Assembly (NCBI RefSeq): GCF_000275845.1
Contig: NW_006766883.1
Location: 2,501,843 to 2,565,842 of the forward strand
Reading direction: 5' to 3'
DNA from: Dichomitus squalens LYAD-421 SS1
Taxonomy: Eukaryota > Basidiomycota > Agaricomycetes > Polyporales > Polyporaceae
DNA: 64,000 bases
Every line of letters starts with the position of its first letter. Position 1 is the first letter of the stretch. Both the position numbers and the translations under genes were made by a program. Below the pieces are notes generated by a model. The model was not told the DNA's origin, did not search any database, and was given only the letters and a program-made list of their open reading frames with translations. Positions 12,614 through 23,298 of this stretch are shown in pieces.

Positions 12614-14887
12614 ATGGCCACAGCAGGACCGTCGCTGCCCACTGCGAGGACAATCCAGGTTGACACGCGTGGGGCAATGATCCTGGATGAGGAGTCACCT
12701 GAGGTGCGTGTTCGGGATTCGCGTAGTGTGGTGGGATACGCTTCTCAAGTTCTCCTTTGTTCTATCTTTTCATTTCTCCCGCATGTGGGCGTCCTATGCC
12801 CGTATTCGTGTCGCCCACGACGGTCTCTTCGTCGCCATGCTTCGCGCCGTGCCCGCGACTAGACGCGCGACTCTCGCGGCATCTACTTTCCCAACTATAT
12901 CGAGCCCGTCTCGCACATCGCTGTCGACGTACGTTCTTCGTTGCATCTTCCGTGCGGACGATCACTACATGCTGAGCGATCCGGGATAGATTGGCGGATC
13001 GCTAGCGAAAGTCATCTACTTTACCCGATCTACGAACCCGCCGTCCTCGCCATCCCAGATTGCAACGCGCGGATCCTCGCCCAGCAACGTCCTCACCCCC
13101 CTCTCCTCGTCCCCGCCCAAGGATAGCCCATTATCCTCACCGTCGGCGCGACCCAATGGCCACAGTCACAACGGCCCCACCCACAACAGGGGCGCCCTCA
13201 CACCAGCGGTTCTCGAGCACGTCAACGGCAATGGCTCATCGTACCTCGACGCGATACCCCACCCAGCAGCAGCCGCCGAGGCGACCGCCGCGTCCGCAAC
13301 CTCCACCCTGAACGGGACCGCGACCGCGTCGCTCTCCCCCCAATCGCTGAACGCGAGCCACCTGCACGACTCGCTCCTCAGGCGCGCGTCCGTGCAGCAC
13401 TTCCCCGGGGGCTCGCTCAACTTCGAGCGGTTCGAGACGGAGCACATCGAGGACTGCGTCGCGTTCATCCGCGCGCTGATCGAGCGTTCCGCCGAGATCA
13501 ACGGGGTCTCGCTCGCGGACATGCGCCGCGGCGTGCAGGTCGTCGCGACGGGCGGCGGCGCGCACCGCTTCTACGCGATCCTCGAGCGCGAGCTGCGCGT
13601 GGACGTGCACCGCGAGGACGAGATGGCGTGCCTCATCGAGGGCCTCAAGTTCATCACGCTCATCCCGGACGAGGTGTACTACTTCTCGGACGAGCTCATC
13701 CACTCGGTCTCGCACCCGCAGCAATCGCAGCAGCAGCAATCACAACAGCCCGCGACGCTCGAGCGGCCGAGCCCGGACCCGCCAAAGTACGCGGTGTCGT
13801 TCGTGCAGGACCCGGTGCCGCAGCTCCCGTGCTTGCTCGTGAACATCGGGTCGGGGGTGTCGATCGTGAAGGTGGACGAGGACGGGTCGTACGAGCGTGT
13901 CAGCGGTACGAGTCTGGGCGGGGGGACGCTGTGGGGTCTGCTCAGCCTGCTTACGCCCGCGACGACGTTCGACGGTGAGCTGAGCCATCTTACACCCGGC
14001 GTCTCACTCTAGTTGACACACTACTGTTTCGGCCTTCTGTGGCATGACAGAAATGCTTGCGCTGTCGGAAAAAGGCAACAACGAGACGGTGGACATGCTC
14101 GTCGGCGACATATACGGGTCGGACTACAGCAAGCTCGGGCTCAAGTCGACGATGATTGCGAGCACGTTCGGGAAGGTGTTCAAGAAGCAGGGCAGGAAGA
14201 AGGGCACGTTCAGGGCGGAGGACATCTCCAAGTCCCTGCTGTACGCGATCTCGAACAACATCGGGCAAATTGCGTGCGTGTCATCCCGTTTACTTTGCCC
14301 CGCCCCTGTCCCCGCGGGAGAGGATCGTAGCTCTGCTCCACACGAGCGTGCTACGGCCACGGCTACTATAGTTATTGCTAGCTGCTAACGCGCGTGCTTA
14401 TCATGTCCAGGTACATGAACGCAGAGAAGTACAACCTGGACCGGATATACTTTGGCGGATACTTCATTCGAGGTACGTCATCTCCCCGCGCCACAGACGT
14501 ATACGCCCTCGGTGCGGTCTGGGCTCTGGGCCGCGCGCTGAAGTGTACGCATTGACTGACCGTCGGCGTGCTATCGACCTCGCAGGTCATGCGGCGACCA
14601 TCAGCACGCTGTCGTACGCTATCCGGTTCTGGAGCAAAGGCACGAAGCGGGCGCTCTTCCTGCGACACGAGGGCTTCCTGTGAGTGGTGCTGCTGTGTGT
14701 TATTCTCGGGATTAGCGTCAAGCGGTCCTGTCGTGCAAGAACGTTCGCTGATCTTCCCGTGTCCGATTTCGCATTCGCACTGCCGCCGTCGTTCGGGGCG
14801 CGCGCTCGCGGTCGGCGATGCAGTGGGGCGATTGGCGCGTGGATCAAGAATATCGGCGAAGGGCAGGAAGCCGACCCGGCGAGCTAG
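12614..14887 (+). CDS. CAB1: Pantothenate kinase (eukaryotic type II PanK)
   Basis: Phosphorylates pantothenate in the first, rate-setting step of CoA synthesis in the cytosol. The start at 12614 gives MATAGPSLPTARTIQVD. A second exon supplies FPNYIEPVSHIAVD, joined to IGGSLAKVIYFTRST (ASKHA nucleotide-binding segment 1). Family blocks follow: LNFERFETEHIEDC, VVATGGGAHRFY, LPCLLVNIGSGVS, GTSLGGGTLWGLLSLL, then DMLVGDIYGSDYSKLGL, AISNNIGQIA, RIYFGGYFIRG and ISTLSYAIRFWSKG. The last exon reads GAIGAWIKNIG and stops at 14885-14887. A Ser/Pro/Asn-rich insertion of about 110 residues (about 13040-13390) separates the first glycine segment from the core. A second, Gln/Ser-rich insertion follows ELIHSVSHP. 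The smaller 3' exons all join in frame. Confidence 0.93.
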
Positions 14888-16173
14888 AGCATCGGTTTAA
14901 TAGCTCAGAGTATCGCTCAAGCGCGTGCTTACTTGTGGACGAGGTCGGGTCTTGTAGGGACTGGAGCGGCGGCGGCGGCTGGGCTTACGGTGGATCGTGA
15001 ACTAATCGGCGACAGCGGATCTAATAAAGTACGTGTACGTATAAGTAATATGACAGGCCGCACGCGCTGCGCCTTGTACAGCCAGCGAGGTGGCTTCCAA
15101 CCTTGGTTGACACGTATACACGCCAGAGTGGCAACTAGCTGGCAGATGGCGGTCGATCCCGGGCTGGCTGGGATGCGAGGACGCCCGCGAGCAACAGTCG
15201 TTACTCTCAAGAAGAAGAAGTTGTGCGGGCTGCAGTTGTCTGATAGCACGCGGGGACGTAAGCGTGATCAGGCGTTGCGGAGCGAAGCCCTGTCCAGCCC
15301 TTGGTCGAAATCGGATGACGCATATCACCCGTCATGCATAACATCAGATCGTGAGATCTATAGCAGCCCTCGCATCTGTTATGATCGCATTCGGACTAGG
15401 TCATTCACGCCTGTACTGGCATCCCACACACGTTTGCTGTACGAGCCGTGCCAGGGCACCACCGGGAGACCTCGAAACGCGGACGTACAGGACGATAATC
15501 ATGTGGTTAGGAATAGACACGGCATGGGAGGGGACAGCATGGGCGAGTCTGAGAGCCGACCCGAGACCGGCTTCTGGGCAGACGAGCAAAAACTGCTATA
15601 TATAGGCGCCCATAAACGGCCGATGATACCGACTTGGTAGTCATCATGCCAGGATCATGGCACGTGGGGCAGACAGCTCACGCTTGCACTCACAGGCACA
15701 GCTCTTGTCTCTTATACCCTAACCGATCCTATCAACCGTCATTTTTTATATGCCTGCTACTGTGTAAGACCGTTCCATTCCAGGCGCCCCTGTTTGATAT
15801 CCATTCCCAGCTCCGTCCCCCCGTGCGCTTGATAGCAACAATGGCTGTCGTAGCACTCTTGAATGCAAGCATAGCCAATGTAGCAGCTTTGAATGAGAGA
15901 GCGATCGATGGCGACAAGGAGCCGGCGGAAAGTGGCGGTGATGCAAAAAGATTCGAGCATAAGAGGCAGGGGCCGATCATATGTATATAGCTGCCGGCCG
16001 ACATCGGCCATTTGCACAGTGATGACGGATTGAGAGGACATCCATTAGCCGTGAGACAGCTCGCTCAAATCCTCCTTTCGTCTTCTATAAGCAACTCCCG
16101 GTTGACATTAAGCCCTCCGTTCCCCTGTACGCCTCTTTCCTCCTCCTTCCATCTCCCTCGTCCGCCGGCCGCC
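14888..16173. other. Intergenic region upstream of the homeodomain gene
   Basis: No convincing gene. A TATATATA element lies at about 15597-15604. A short frame from ATG 15841 (favourable CAACAATGG context) would give a 49-residue peptide ending in GPIICI, but nothing supports its expression. CTATAAG at about 16085-16091 is about 85 nt before the homeodomain ATG and is a plausible TATA-like element for that gene. Confidence 0.45.
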
Positions 16174-18074
16174 ATGCATCCCTCCCTCCCCCATTCGCTT
16201 TGGGACCCGCCTGCTGCGGCCTCCTCCAAGATGCCGCCTAATCAGCCTCTCAAGGCGGACCAGACCAAGAAGCCTCGTCACCGTCATGCGCCTCACCAGC
16301 TGGCTGCACTCAACGAGCTCTATGACAAGACCGAGCACCCGTCGTTGGAGGAGAGAACAGCACTAGCAGAGCGGCTAGGAATGTACGTAACGTGTCCACC
16401 TCGGTCGTCCTCGAAGCACCCGTCTCCCACCGCTCACAGCATGGATCGACTGGTACAGGGAAACAAAGACGGTGAACTCATGGTTCCAGAATAAACGCGC
16501 CTCGTCAAAGAAGCGACACAAAGCCCCGCTCACGCAATGCGAGCTGCCGTCTATTTCTGCGCTGATTGCGTCCGTCTCCGCGCCCCCCTCGACGCATCTC
16601 TCGCATCAAATCGAATACGACGAGTTGTCCGAGGACGAGTACCTGTCACCTCAGCCGGCGTCTGCTGTACACTCATCACAGCAGCACACGCTCTTCTACG
16701 CCGCCGAGCCGCAGCAGAAGGAGATGTTCGAGTCGGAAGGGTCGGTGCCGCGGAAGGCGCGGTCGCGGCCGAGTGCGGAGCAGACGGAGGAGCTGAAAAA
16801 ATTCTATGAGCTCAAGGCTCACCCGACGAAGGAGGAGCGGGAGGCCCTCGGGGTGAAGATCGGAATGTGAGTGTTGGTCAAACCGGTTGTCATACGATTC
16901 CGGATATGGCAGGTCGAGAACTGATTTCCCCTGTTTTGCTTTCCTTCCGGGGCGCTTGTTTTCGACGTCGCTTCCATGCCTGCCATCGGACAAATCACGA
17001 TCGCCTCATCCGTCTTCTCTGCCTTTCCTGTCCCCCAGGCGCTACCAGAGTGTCACCAACTGGTTCCAGAACCAGCGAAGCATCGCCAAAAAGCGTGAAG
17101 AGTCCGCCGCCGCCAAGGCCGCCAGCAGCAGCCAGTCCTCCTCCCGCGCCTACTCGCCCTTCCCCCTCCCGCCCTCGTCCAGCGTCGCACACCCGTCGCT
17201 CGGTGTCCCGCCACCGACGTCGCATCCTTCCCTCTCGGCCCTCCTCCACAACATCCCTCGCGCCCGCCGTTCGCCCAGTGCCGCCCCAAGTGTCTCCAGC
17301 CGACCCAGCCGACCCTCATCCCCCCGCGCGTCGCCATATCCGGTTCATCAGCCCTCGGTTGATGCGGCCCACCGTCGTCCCCGCCGTACACGCCCCGAGC
17401 CATGGCAGCTCGAGGCGCTCAAGAAGCTCTTCAACCGAACAAAGACGCCCTCGATCGAGGACCGTCAACGCCTCGCTGCGGAGATCGGCATGGACGTGGG
17501 CAAGGTGACCAACTGGTTCCGCAATCTGCGTCAGTCAGATCGCAAACGTGCCCGCCGAAACGGGAGCGCGAGCGCCGACGAGATGGACGAGGACGCGGAC
17601 ACCACGATGGACGTCGACGAGGACGACAGCACGAATGCCTCCTTCTCGCGGACGGCGACGCCTAGCGCAACGTCGACCTCTGGCGTCGAGTATGTCAAGA
17701 TGGACGTGGCCGATGAGAAATCCCACCATCACATCCGTCCTCACCAACCCCGCTCAATCTACGTGCGGGCGCCATTAGCGCATTCGCAGTCCGAGTTGGC
17801 CAGTGACGAGGAGCTGCCGGAGGCTGTCACGCCTTCCCCGGAGTCGTCCCCGCCGCCACCTACTGTCGCATCGACATCTAGTCTCGCACTTCCTCTTGCG
17901 CACCCCCACGCGCGTGAGACAAAGGCTTCGATCGACCGATATGCGCTGGAGTACGCGCAATACGAGAACGAGAAGATCGCACAGACCGCTCAGCCCGAGC
18001 TGGAAGCCACAGGCGTGAAGATGGAGGACGCGTTGCTCCTTCTCAGCTTCCACCACGGCACCGTCGTGCACTGA
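16174..18074 (+). CDS. Transcription factor with three tandem homeodomains
   Basis: Predicted nuclear DNA-binding protein of 550 residues. Exons 16174-16382, 16459-16866 and 17039-18074 join in frame. Homeodomain 1 (about residues 32-91) has helix 3 as VNSWFQNKRASSKKR. Homeodomain 2 (about 168-228) has VTNWFQNQRSIAKKR. Homeodomain 3 (about 315-377) has VTNWFRNLRQSDRKRAR. All three keep the W-F-x-N-x-R core that contacts DNA. Linkers are low-complexity, rich in Ser and Pro. After homeodomain 3 comes an acidic stretch (DEMDEDADTTMDVDEDD) that could activate transcription, then Ser/Pro-rich sequence. Introns 1 and 2 split homeodomains 1 and 2 at the same codon, the Met before helix 3. The protein is not a recognisable A-mating-locus HD1/HD2 protein and no partner gene lies beside it. 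Targets are unknown. Confidence 0.9.
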
Positions 18075-19305
18075 TGCAAAAGTATGCGTATTCTGTACGT
18101 GATATTACTTCCGTTCAATGGTTTCTCAGCCCGGCCGCTGACCGCGTCTCTGTTGCCAGGTCATTTGTACATATGTATAATTCCCGCAACCATGTCAACG
18201 GACCCTTCGCATCCCGTATACACGCCTTCCGTCCCGACATGTACCAACGCGCATCTAACCTATTCAAGTTTACCCGCCGCCACCATGTCTCCATGAACGC
18301 TCCGTTCTCACATTGTATGCGTTCGCGTCCCGCCTTCAGCCCTGCGCCCTATCAGCGCGCCACCCCGTGTTGTCTACGCTATACGAACTGTCTGTAGAGT
18401 CTTCGTTCGCTCGCACGACGTGCACCCGTTCATGCCTGCAGCCGCAGCTTACTCTTACCTTGTCTTATAATATCCCATACGTTGGTCACTCGCATCACAC
18501 GCACTATCCCCGCCGTGTTCCACCAAGTACTGCTGTAGTCCGATTATCAATATATATATTTTGGCAGCTTCTCACGCGCGGGCATGAGCATTCGCCGGTC
18601 GGCGTATTGGTGCATGTTCCGATGCGACAGGAATTTATCCCGGCCGTGCGCGATGCCGTGTTATATGCATTCGTGCTTGACATTTTTACGCCGTGGGACG
18701 CCCATGAACAATCAACCAACACTGCCATCGAGCAGAGAACCAGCGGGTTCGCCGTTCTGAGTGCCGGAGCTGTCTTGTCTAGCGCTCAATGCAGCTCCTG
18801 CACTCGGTGTACATCTGGTGAGCGGTTACAGCTGTCTGGCGCAGGTCAACTCACAAGAGTGGGAGAGTAGTGGCAAAAAGCTGAACCCTGCCCGGATTGA
18901 ACGGACGACCTTGAGGATTCGCCAAGCTGGAATCTCACGCGCTACCACTGTGCCAAGGGTTCATATCTGCTTAAGCAATAATGTTGGATATGTATTGATG
19001 GAGACAGGATGAGATAATGCGCTAGGCTCCGGAGAACCTGCGATCGCTGTGTAAGTTCGTATGATCAACCAACACCACGTCTTTCGTGGCTGTAACGGAT
19101 ACCAACAGAGACCTGCCAAACCTTCCAGGCCTGGCATCGTGACTTGTGCCGAAAAGGCTAATGTGCATCTGACCATACTCTATCCACAATGACAGATATA
19201 ACGCCCCGCTGACTGACACCCGCGTCTGCTGCTGAGACGAGTGACGTCTGTCTTCGACTCTTATTACACTGACCGTCGACAGGTTCTACTACCTCATTCT
19301 CCGAC
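18075..19305. other. Intergenic region holding a tRNA-Trp gene
   Basis: Begins with the 3' untranslated region of the homeodomain gene. Apart from the tRNA-Trp at 18882-18962 and the promoter of the SDR starting at 19306, I see no gene. A TATATATATTTT stretch lies near 18550-18561. Confidence 0.5.
18882..18962 (-). tRNA. tRNA-Trp (CCA) with a short intron, copy 1
   Basis: The minus strand reads GAACCCTTGGCACAGTGG and ends AGGGTTCA. The acceptor stem pairs perfectly. The D loop is AGTGGTA, the anticodon loop begins TTCCAG (anticodon CCA), and the T arm has stem GTCCG/CGGGC with loop TTCAATC. An intron of about 11 nt (CTTGGCGAATC) follows position 37; its TGG can pair with the anticodon as in normal pre-tRNAs. 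A TTTTT run just downstream is the Pol III terminator. A12-C23 and A31-C39 look mispaired, as in the other two copies. Confidence 0.85.
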
Positions 19306-20827
19306 ATGGGTGCTCTTCTTTCTACAGGATGGGGCGCTGTCCTAGCGCAAGCTTTTCCCCCCAAGCCGCAATTTAGCATCGAAGAGATCCCGGATTTGGC
19401 GGGTAGAGTCGTCATCGTGACCGGTATGTCAAGTCCAGGTTTCAAGTCGCCGTGGACCGAGTGACTGACTGGGTCGCCGTCAGGTGGGAATACGGGTATA
19501 GGGAAAGAGACTGTCAAGGTGCGATAGCATCGAACTCTCCTGTATCATGTGAACATGATCTGATGCAGGGAATGCCGTGTAGGTTCTCCTGCAACACGGT
19601 GCCAAGGTGTACCTAGCTGCGCGGAGTAAGGACAAGGCTCTCGCAGCTATAGAGAACCTGAGAAGCGAGACGGGCAACGAGGCCATCTTCCTGGAAATGG
19701 ACCTGACTCGCTTGTCTTCGGTCAAGAAGGCCGCTGAAGAGTTCCTTAGGTTCAGTGATTCTTTCTGGGATATTCATGACAGCAGTGTTGAACAGCCTCT
19801 ACTATCATCAGCAAGGAACATGAGCTGCATATCTTGTTCAACAACGCGTAGGCTGCGAATCGGTATAGTGAGGTTCTTTCTGATACTGAGCTAGAGTACC
19901 CACAGCGGCGTTGTGATCCCACCGGTCGAGCTGACCACATCCGACGGGTACGACCTCCAATTTGGCATCAACGTCGTAGGTGTGTTGTCCCCCAGTATAC
20001 ATCCTCCGGCGATGAATAACCACAGGATCAGGACCCTTCTACTTCACCCAATTGCTGATGCCTGCGCTCGTCGCGGGGAGCAAGACCTCGCCTGACCACC
20101 ACGCTCGCATCATCACGACGTCGTCATCGGCTGCGTACCTGGATACTTTGCACTGGGACACCTTCAAAGACGGTCCTGCGCGGAGACAGCAAACAACACA
20201 AGCCCTATACGCGCAGAGTAAGCTCGTAAGTGAGAGCTTCGCGTTGTGGCCGGGTACATCTCAAACGCTCCTCCACGAACATGTATGCAGGCGGACGTGA
20301 TCGTGGCAAGGGAATTTGCCAAACGTTACGCCGATCAGGGCATCATTGCCATGTCCGTCAATCCAGGTATGCCACTACCAGCCCTCATGTCGGGGCGGTC
20401 CATTGACCGCTCGGTCGGTCCCACGCAGGGAACATACGCTCGGACCTCCACCGCAACATCCCTCCCTTCGTGCGAAAGTTGCTGGTAAGACATGTGTCAT
20501 ATGTATCCATCTCACTGCGTCCGTGCTCTGACAAGTTCGACACGGTCTAGTTTGCAGTATGGCTATGGCCCATCCCGTATGGGGCGCTCATTCAACTATG
20601 GGCGGGGACGATGCCCGAAGCGCTGAACTATAACGGAGAAGTGCGTTGCCCATACCAGTCTCTAGCGCTTCTCGGTGCTAACGGTTAGATTGTAGTTCTT
20701 GATACCCTGGGCGCGTCCAGGCAAGTGCAGGGCGGAGGCGTACGATCTACAAATTGGTCAACGCCTGTGGAACTGGCTCGAGGAGGAACTCGATGCTTTC
20801 AGCAGATCAGCAGGTTCGACCTCATAG
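19306..20827 (+). CDS. Short-chain dehydrogenase/reductase, copy 1 (SDR1)
   Basis: NAD(P)-dependent oxidoreductase with a classical Rossmann fold, of the retinol-dehydrogenase/WWOX-like fungal group; substrate unknown. The start at 19306 gives [17 protein letters not shown]. The protein is assembled from about nine exons: [13 protein letters not shown] + [11 protein letters not shown] (cofactor loop TGxxxGIG), [44 protein letters not shown] (NNAG motif), [13 protein letters not shown] (catalytic Ser), ALYAQSKL (catalytic YxxxK), [21 protein letters not shown] and [15 protein letters not shown]. The stop TAG is 20825-20827. A closely related copy with the same block order and exon plan lies at 59546-60964, and both follow a minus-strand tRNA-Trp by just over 300 nt. 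Confidence 0.9.
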
Positions 20828-21790
20828 TACAAGGCAACGACACACTATACTAGTCAACAGAGACACAGTGAAATCAGATACCATTCGGTGACTCCTCGAC
20901 AGCATAGAAACATAAGGCGTTTGTCAAGAAATTCAAGGACAGCAGCAAAACTAAGAAAATAGTCAATTTCATCTACAACGTCGTTCACACGAGGTATGCT
21001 GACGCTGCAAGCGAGGTCTTCGTGCCGTCTGCGAACAGGAGCGTCATAGCCATTCGCGAGTCACTCTATTAGGGAACAACAACAAGTATTGGCGCGCCTA
21101 GAATCGCCACTGATTGCCTGAGTTGCTCTACACATTCCGGTATGCCTGCCAAGTAGTGGCGGACATGCTCTAGCCGTGCGAGGTCTTCGACGGCATCCAG
21201 AAGCTCGGAATGCAGGAGGTGTCGAGAACTGCCGGTAAGGATACAGCCGTCAGCGGAGATGGAAAGGATAGCCAGTGTGAAACTGCTTGCCATGAATTTC
21301 ATCACTAGGAGGGAATCCTTGCACTCGCAGATCTAGAAGAGTAGCACCCGTCAGATACTGTACAATATTCTGGCAAGACCGTTGGGAGGGTTATGTTGGA
21401 ATCTTGGTCTTGCAGTCTCACGGTAGTACAACTTGAATGCCCAATATGGACATGCTTAGGTAATCCTATGGTCCTTATGATCGCTATAGTACATCTGCGT
21501 TTTCAGAGCCCAGCCAAATGCAATACACCGTGTTCTCCTTCCCTGCCTCCCTCGCGAATTTCTAAAATTTACTTTTAGGTCAAGGATTGGTACTTGTTAT
21601 ATAGGCGGCGCAGACCACCCCGGATTGACAGCATTTACTCGCTGAAACTCCGCTTCAATCCGTCACTGAGTCCTGCTAACGCTGTTGGGGCTTCTTTCCT
21701 CCGAGGCCCCTGTCGTTCTTCCGCCTATGTGAGTATGATGTTCGGTCAACTCAAGTGAGCACACGACGTGATGGAAACCAGGTCACTAGG
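20828..21790. other. Intergenic region between SDR1 and the BTB gene
   Basis: Mostly noncoding. One minus-strand frame at 21069-21305 encodes a Leu-rich stretch (for example LLDAVEDLARLEHVRHYL) that looks protein-like. I could not extend it by plausible splicing or recognise it, so it may be a gene remnant. The BTB promoter must lie toward the right end. Confidence 0.4.
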
Positions 21791-22848
21791 ATGTCAGAGG
21801 TAGAGCGTACCCTCGACCTCAAAAGAGATTCAGATCTGTGGTTCGAAGACGGCAATACGGTCGTGATAGCCCAGAATGTTGCATTCCGCGTACACCGGAC
21901 ACTGCTGTCTCGTCACTCCGATACCTTCAATGACCTGTTCACCATTCCACAGCCCACTACCTTGGATTCTGTGGGTGATTGTATGGATGGTTGTCCCATA
22001 GTCCGTGTGGCCGACTCTGCACACGATTTCAAGCGTCTCCTCCATGCACTGTATGACGGCGTAAAGTGAGTTATCTCATTTAGTGCATCCTGACTCCATG
22101 GCAGCTCACAGAAAATCGCCATATGCAAACATATTATAGTTACCTGAAGCATGACGAGTCGATGGAATTTTCGGACCTAGCCGCGCTCGCCAGGTTGGGG
22201 AACAAGTACCAGTTAGACAACCTCGTCTCAGGCGTTTGCGGCCGTTTGGCATCTGTCTTCTCTACAAAGGTCAAGAACTTCAACCCTGCAACTTGGGGCG
22301 CCGATCCTCCGCTCATCAATGTGAAAGCCAGCGATACCATTGAGGCGTTCAATCTCTTCCGCCTCCTAGGCAGAGCAGACATGATTCCCGTGGCCATGTA
22401 TGTATGCTGCCAGCTTCCCATCTCGACGCTCGTACGAGGAGTGACACGGGCAGATGGGACGCGCGAGCAGCTAAGCCAGGGCGACCTCGAGGCCTGCCTG
22501 GTAGCACGCGAGGCTCTCACCGCAGGATATGCGTGGCTTTCGCTTACGTTTCTCGAGGTCAGCGCTTGCGGGACATGCACAATCCCCGGACGATGCACAC
22601 TGGCCATCAGCGACGTCCGCCAAGGCCCCGCATCGGGACCGGATCTCTGCCAGGGGACTGACGTCCTGTCTGGTTCGCTCGCGTTTCTAGCCGGGAGCAT
22701 GCACCGGGACCAGCTCATATGCGACGATTGTCGGGATATGCTCATGTCGCGGCACGAGTCTATTCGAAAGACGCTATGGGAGCAGCTTCCGACGATGATG
22801 AACTTGGGGAACTTGGATGTAGAGAGCTGGCCTCCGTATGATGATTAG
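21791..22848 (+). CDS. BTB/POZ domain protein
   Basis: Exons 21791-22065 and 22140-22848 give a 327-residue protein. The N-terminal BTB/POZ fold is recognisable from DSDLWFEDGNTVVIAQNV, FRVHRTLLSRHSDTFNDLF and the later VADSAHDFKRLLHALYDG. The intron lies inside the BTB domain, and the second exon continues SDLAALARLGNKYQLDNL. The C-terminal half has no known domain; it carries several Cys residues (ACGTC, CDDC). BTB domains mediate dimerisation or bind cullin-3 ligases. This stand-alone architecture is a large lineage-expanded family in mushroom-forming fungi, mostly uncharacterised. I chose ATG 21791; an upstream in-frame GTG is less likely. No specific role can be assigned. Confidence 0.85.
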
Positions 22849-23298
22849 TGAGTGTCATGCCACTCCTCGTTTCACTTTGCTTAGTGAAGATTGATGCCTC
22901 ACTTTCCTGGCTCATAACGGAGCCCGTAAGCGGAGAGTCATGCTGAGCGATCTCTTTCCGAATCCTCTAGATCAAGGCAGCGTTTTGAATGCCAAAATTC
23001 ACGCCGATCTTGTCGTTGGAACAAGTCAAGTCAACACGCGTGTTGCGCGATTACGAGAGTTGCGAGGAAATCGTGTATTTTGGACCTGTATCCGAGCAGA
23101 GACATTTAACTACATCATACCGTGCTTTCCAATTAGACGGCTAGTGAGAAGAGAACCGAGACTTTTGGGAATGAGGATTGGGACGATGGCTGGAAGATCC
23201 GCGCAAGCGTCTCGCAAGCCCACCAGGTGGCCTAGAAAGACTCAGTAAGCAGTAAGTATGCTGAGTTGTTGGCGGTAGCAAGAAAGGAAGCCTACTGT
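22849..23298. other. Tail-to-tail intergenic region
   Basis: 450 nt between the 3' ends of the plus-strand BTB gene and the minus-strand cellobiohydrolase. It should hold both 3' untranslated regions. No gene seen. Confidence 0.55.

Noticed and set aside
14933..15640. 235-codon plus-strand open frame
   Set aside because: Composition looks random, no family resemblance, and it overlaps equally long frames on the other strand.
15841..15990. Short peptide that might be a lipopeptide pheromone precursor
   Set aside because: It has an Asn-Glu-Arg site and ends in Cys-Ile, but the Cys is the second-last residue, not fourth from the end as a CaaX box needs, and no receptor gene is nearby.
16174..18074. 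A-type mating locus (HD1/HD2 pair)
   Set aside because: There is a single gene with three homeodomains, no divergent partner homeodomain gene and no mitochondrial intermediate peptidase neighbour; the processing peptidase at 49.6 kb is a different protein.
18882..18962. tRNA-derived SINE family
   Set aside because: The three tRNA-Trp copies have clean ends, introns and terminators but no shared tail, poly-A or target-site duplication.
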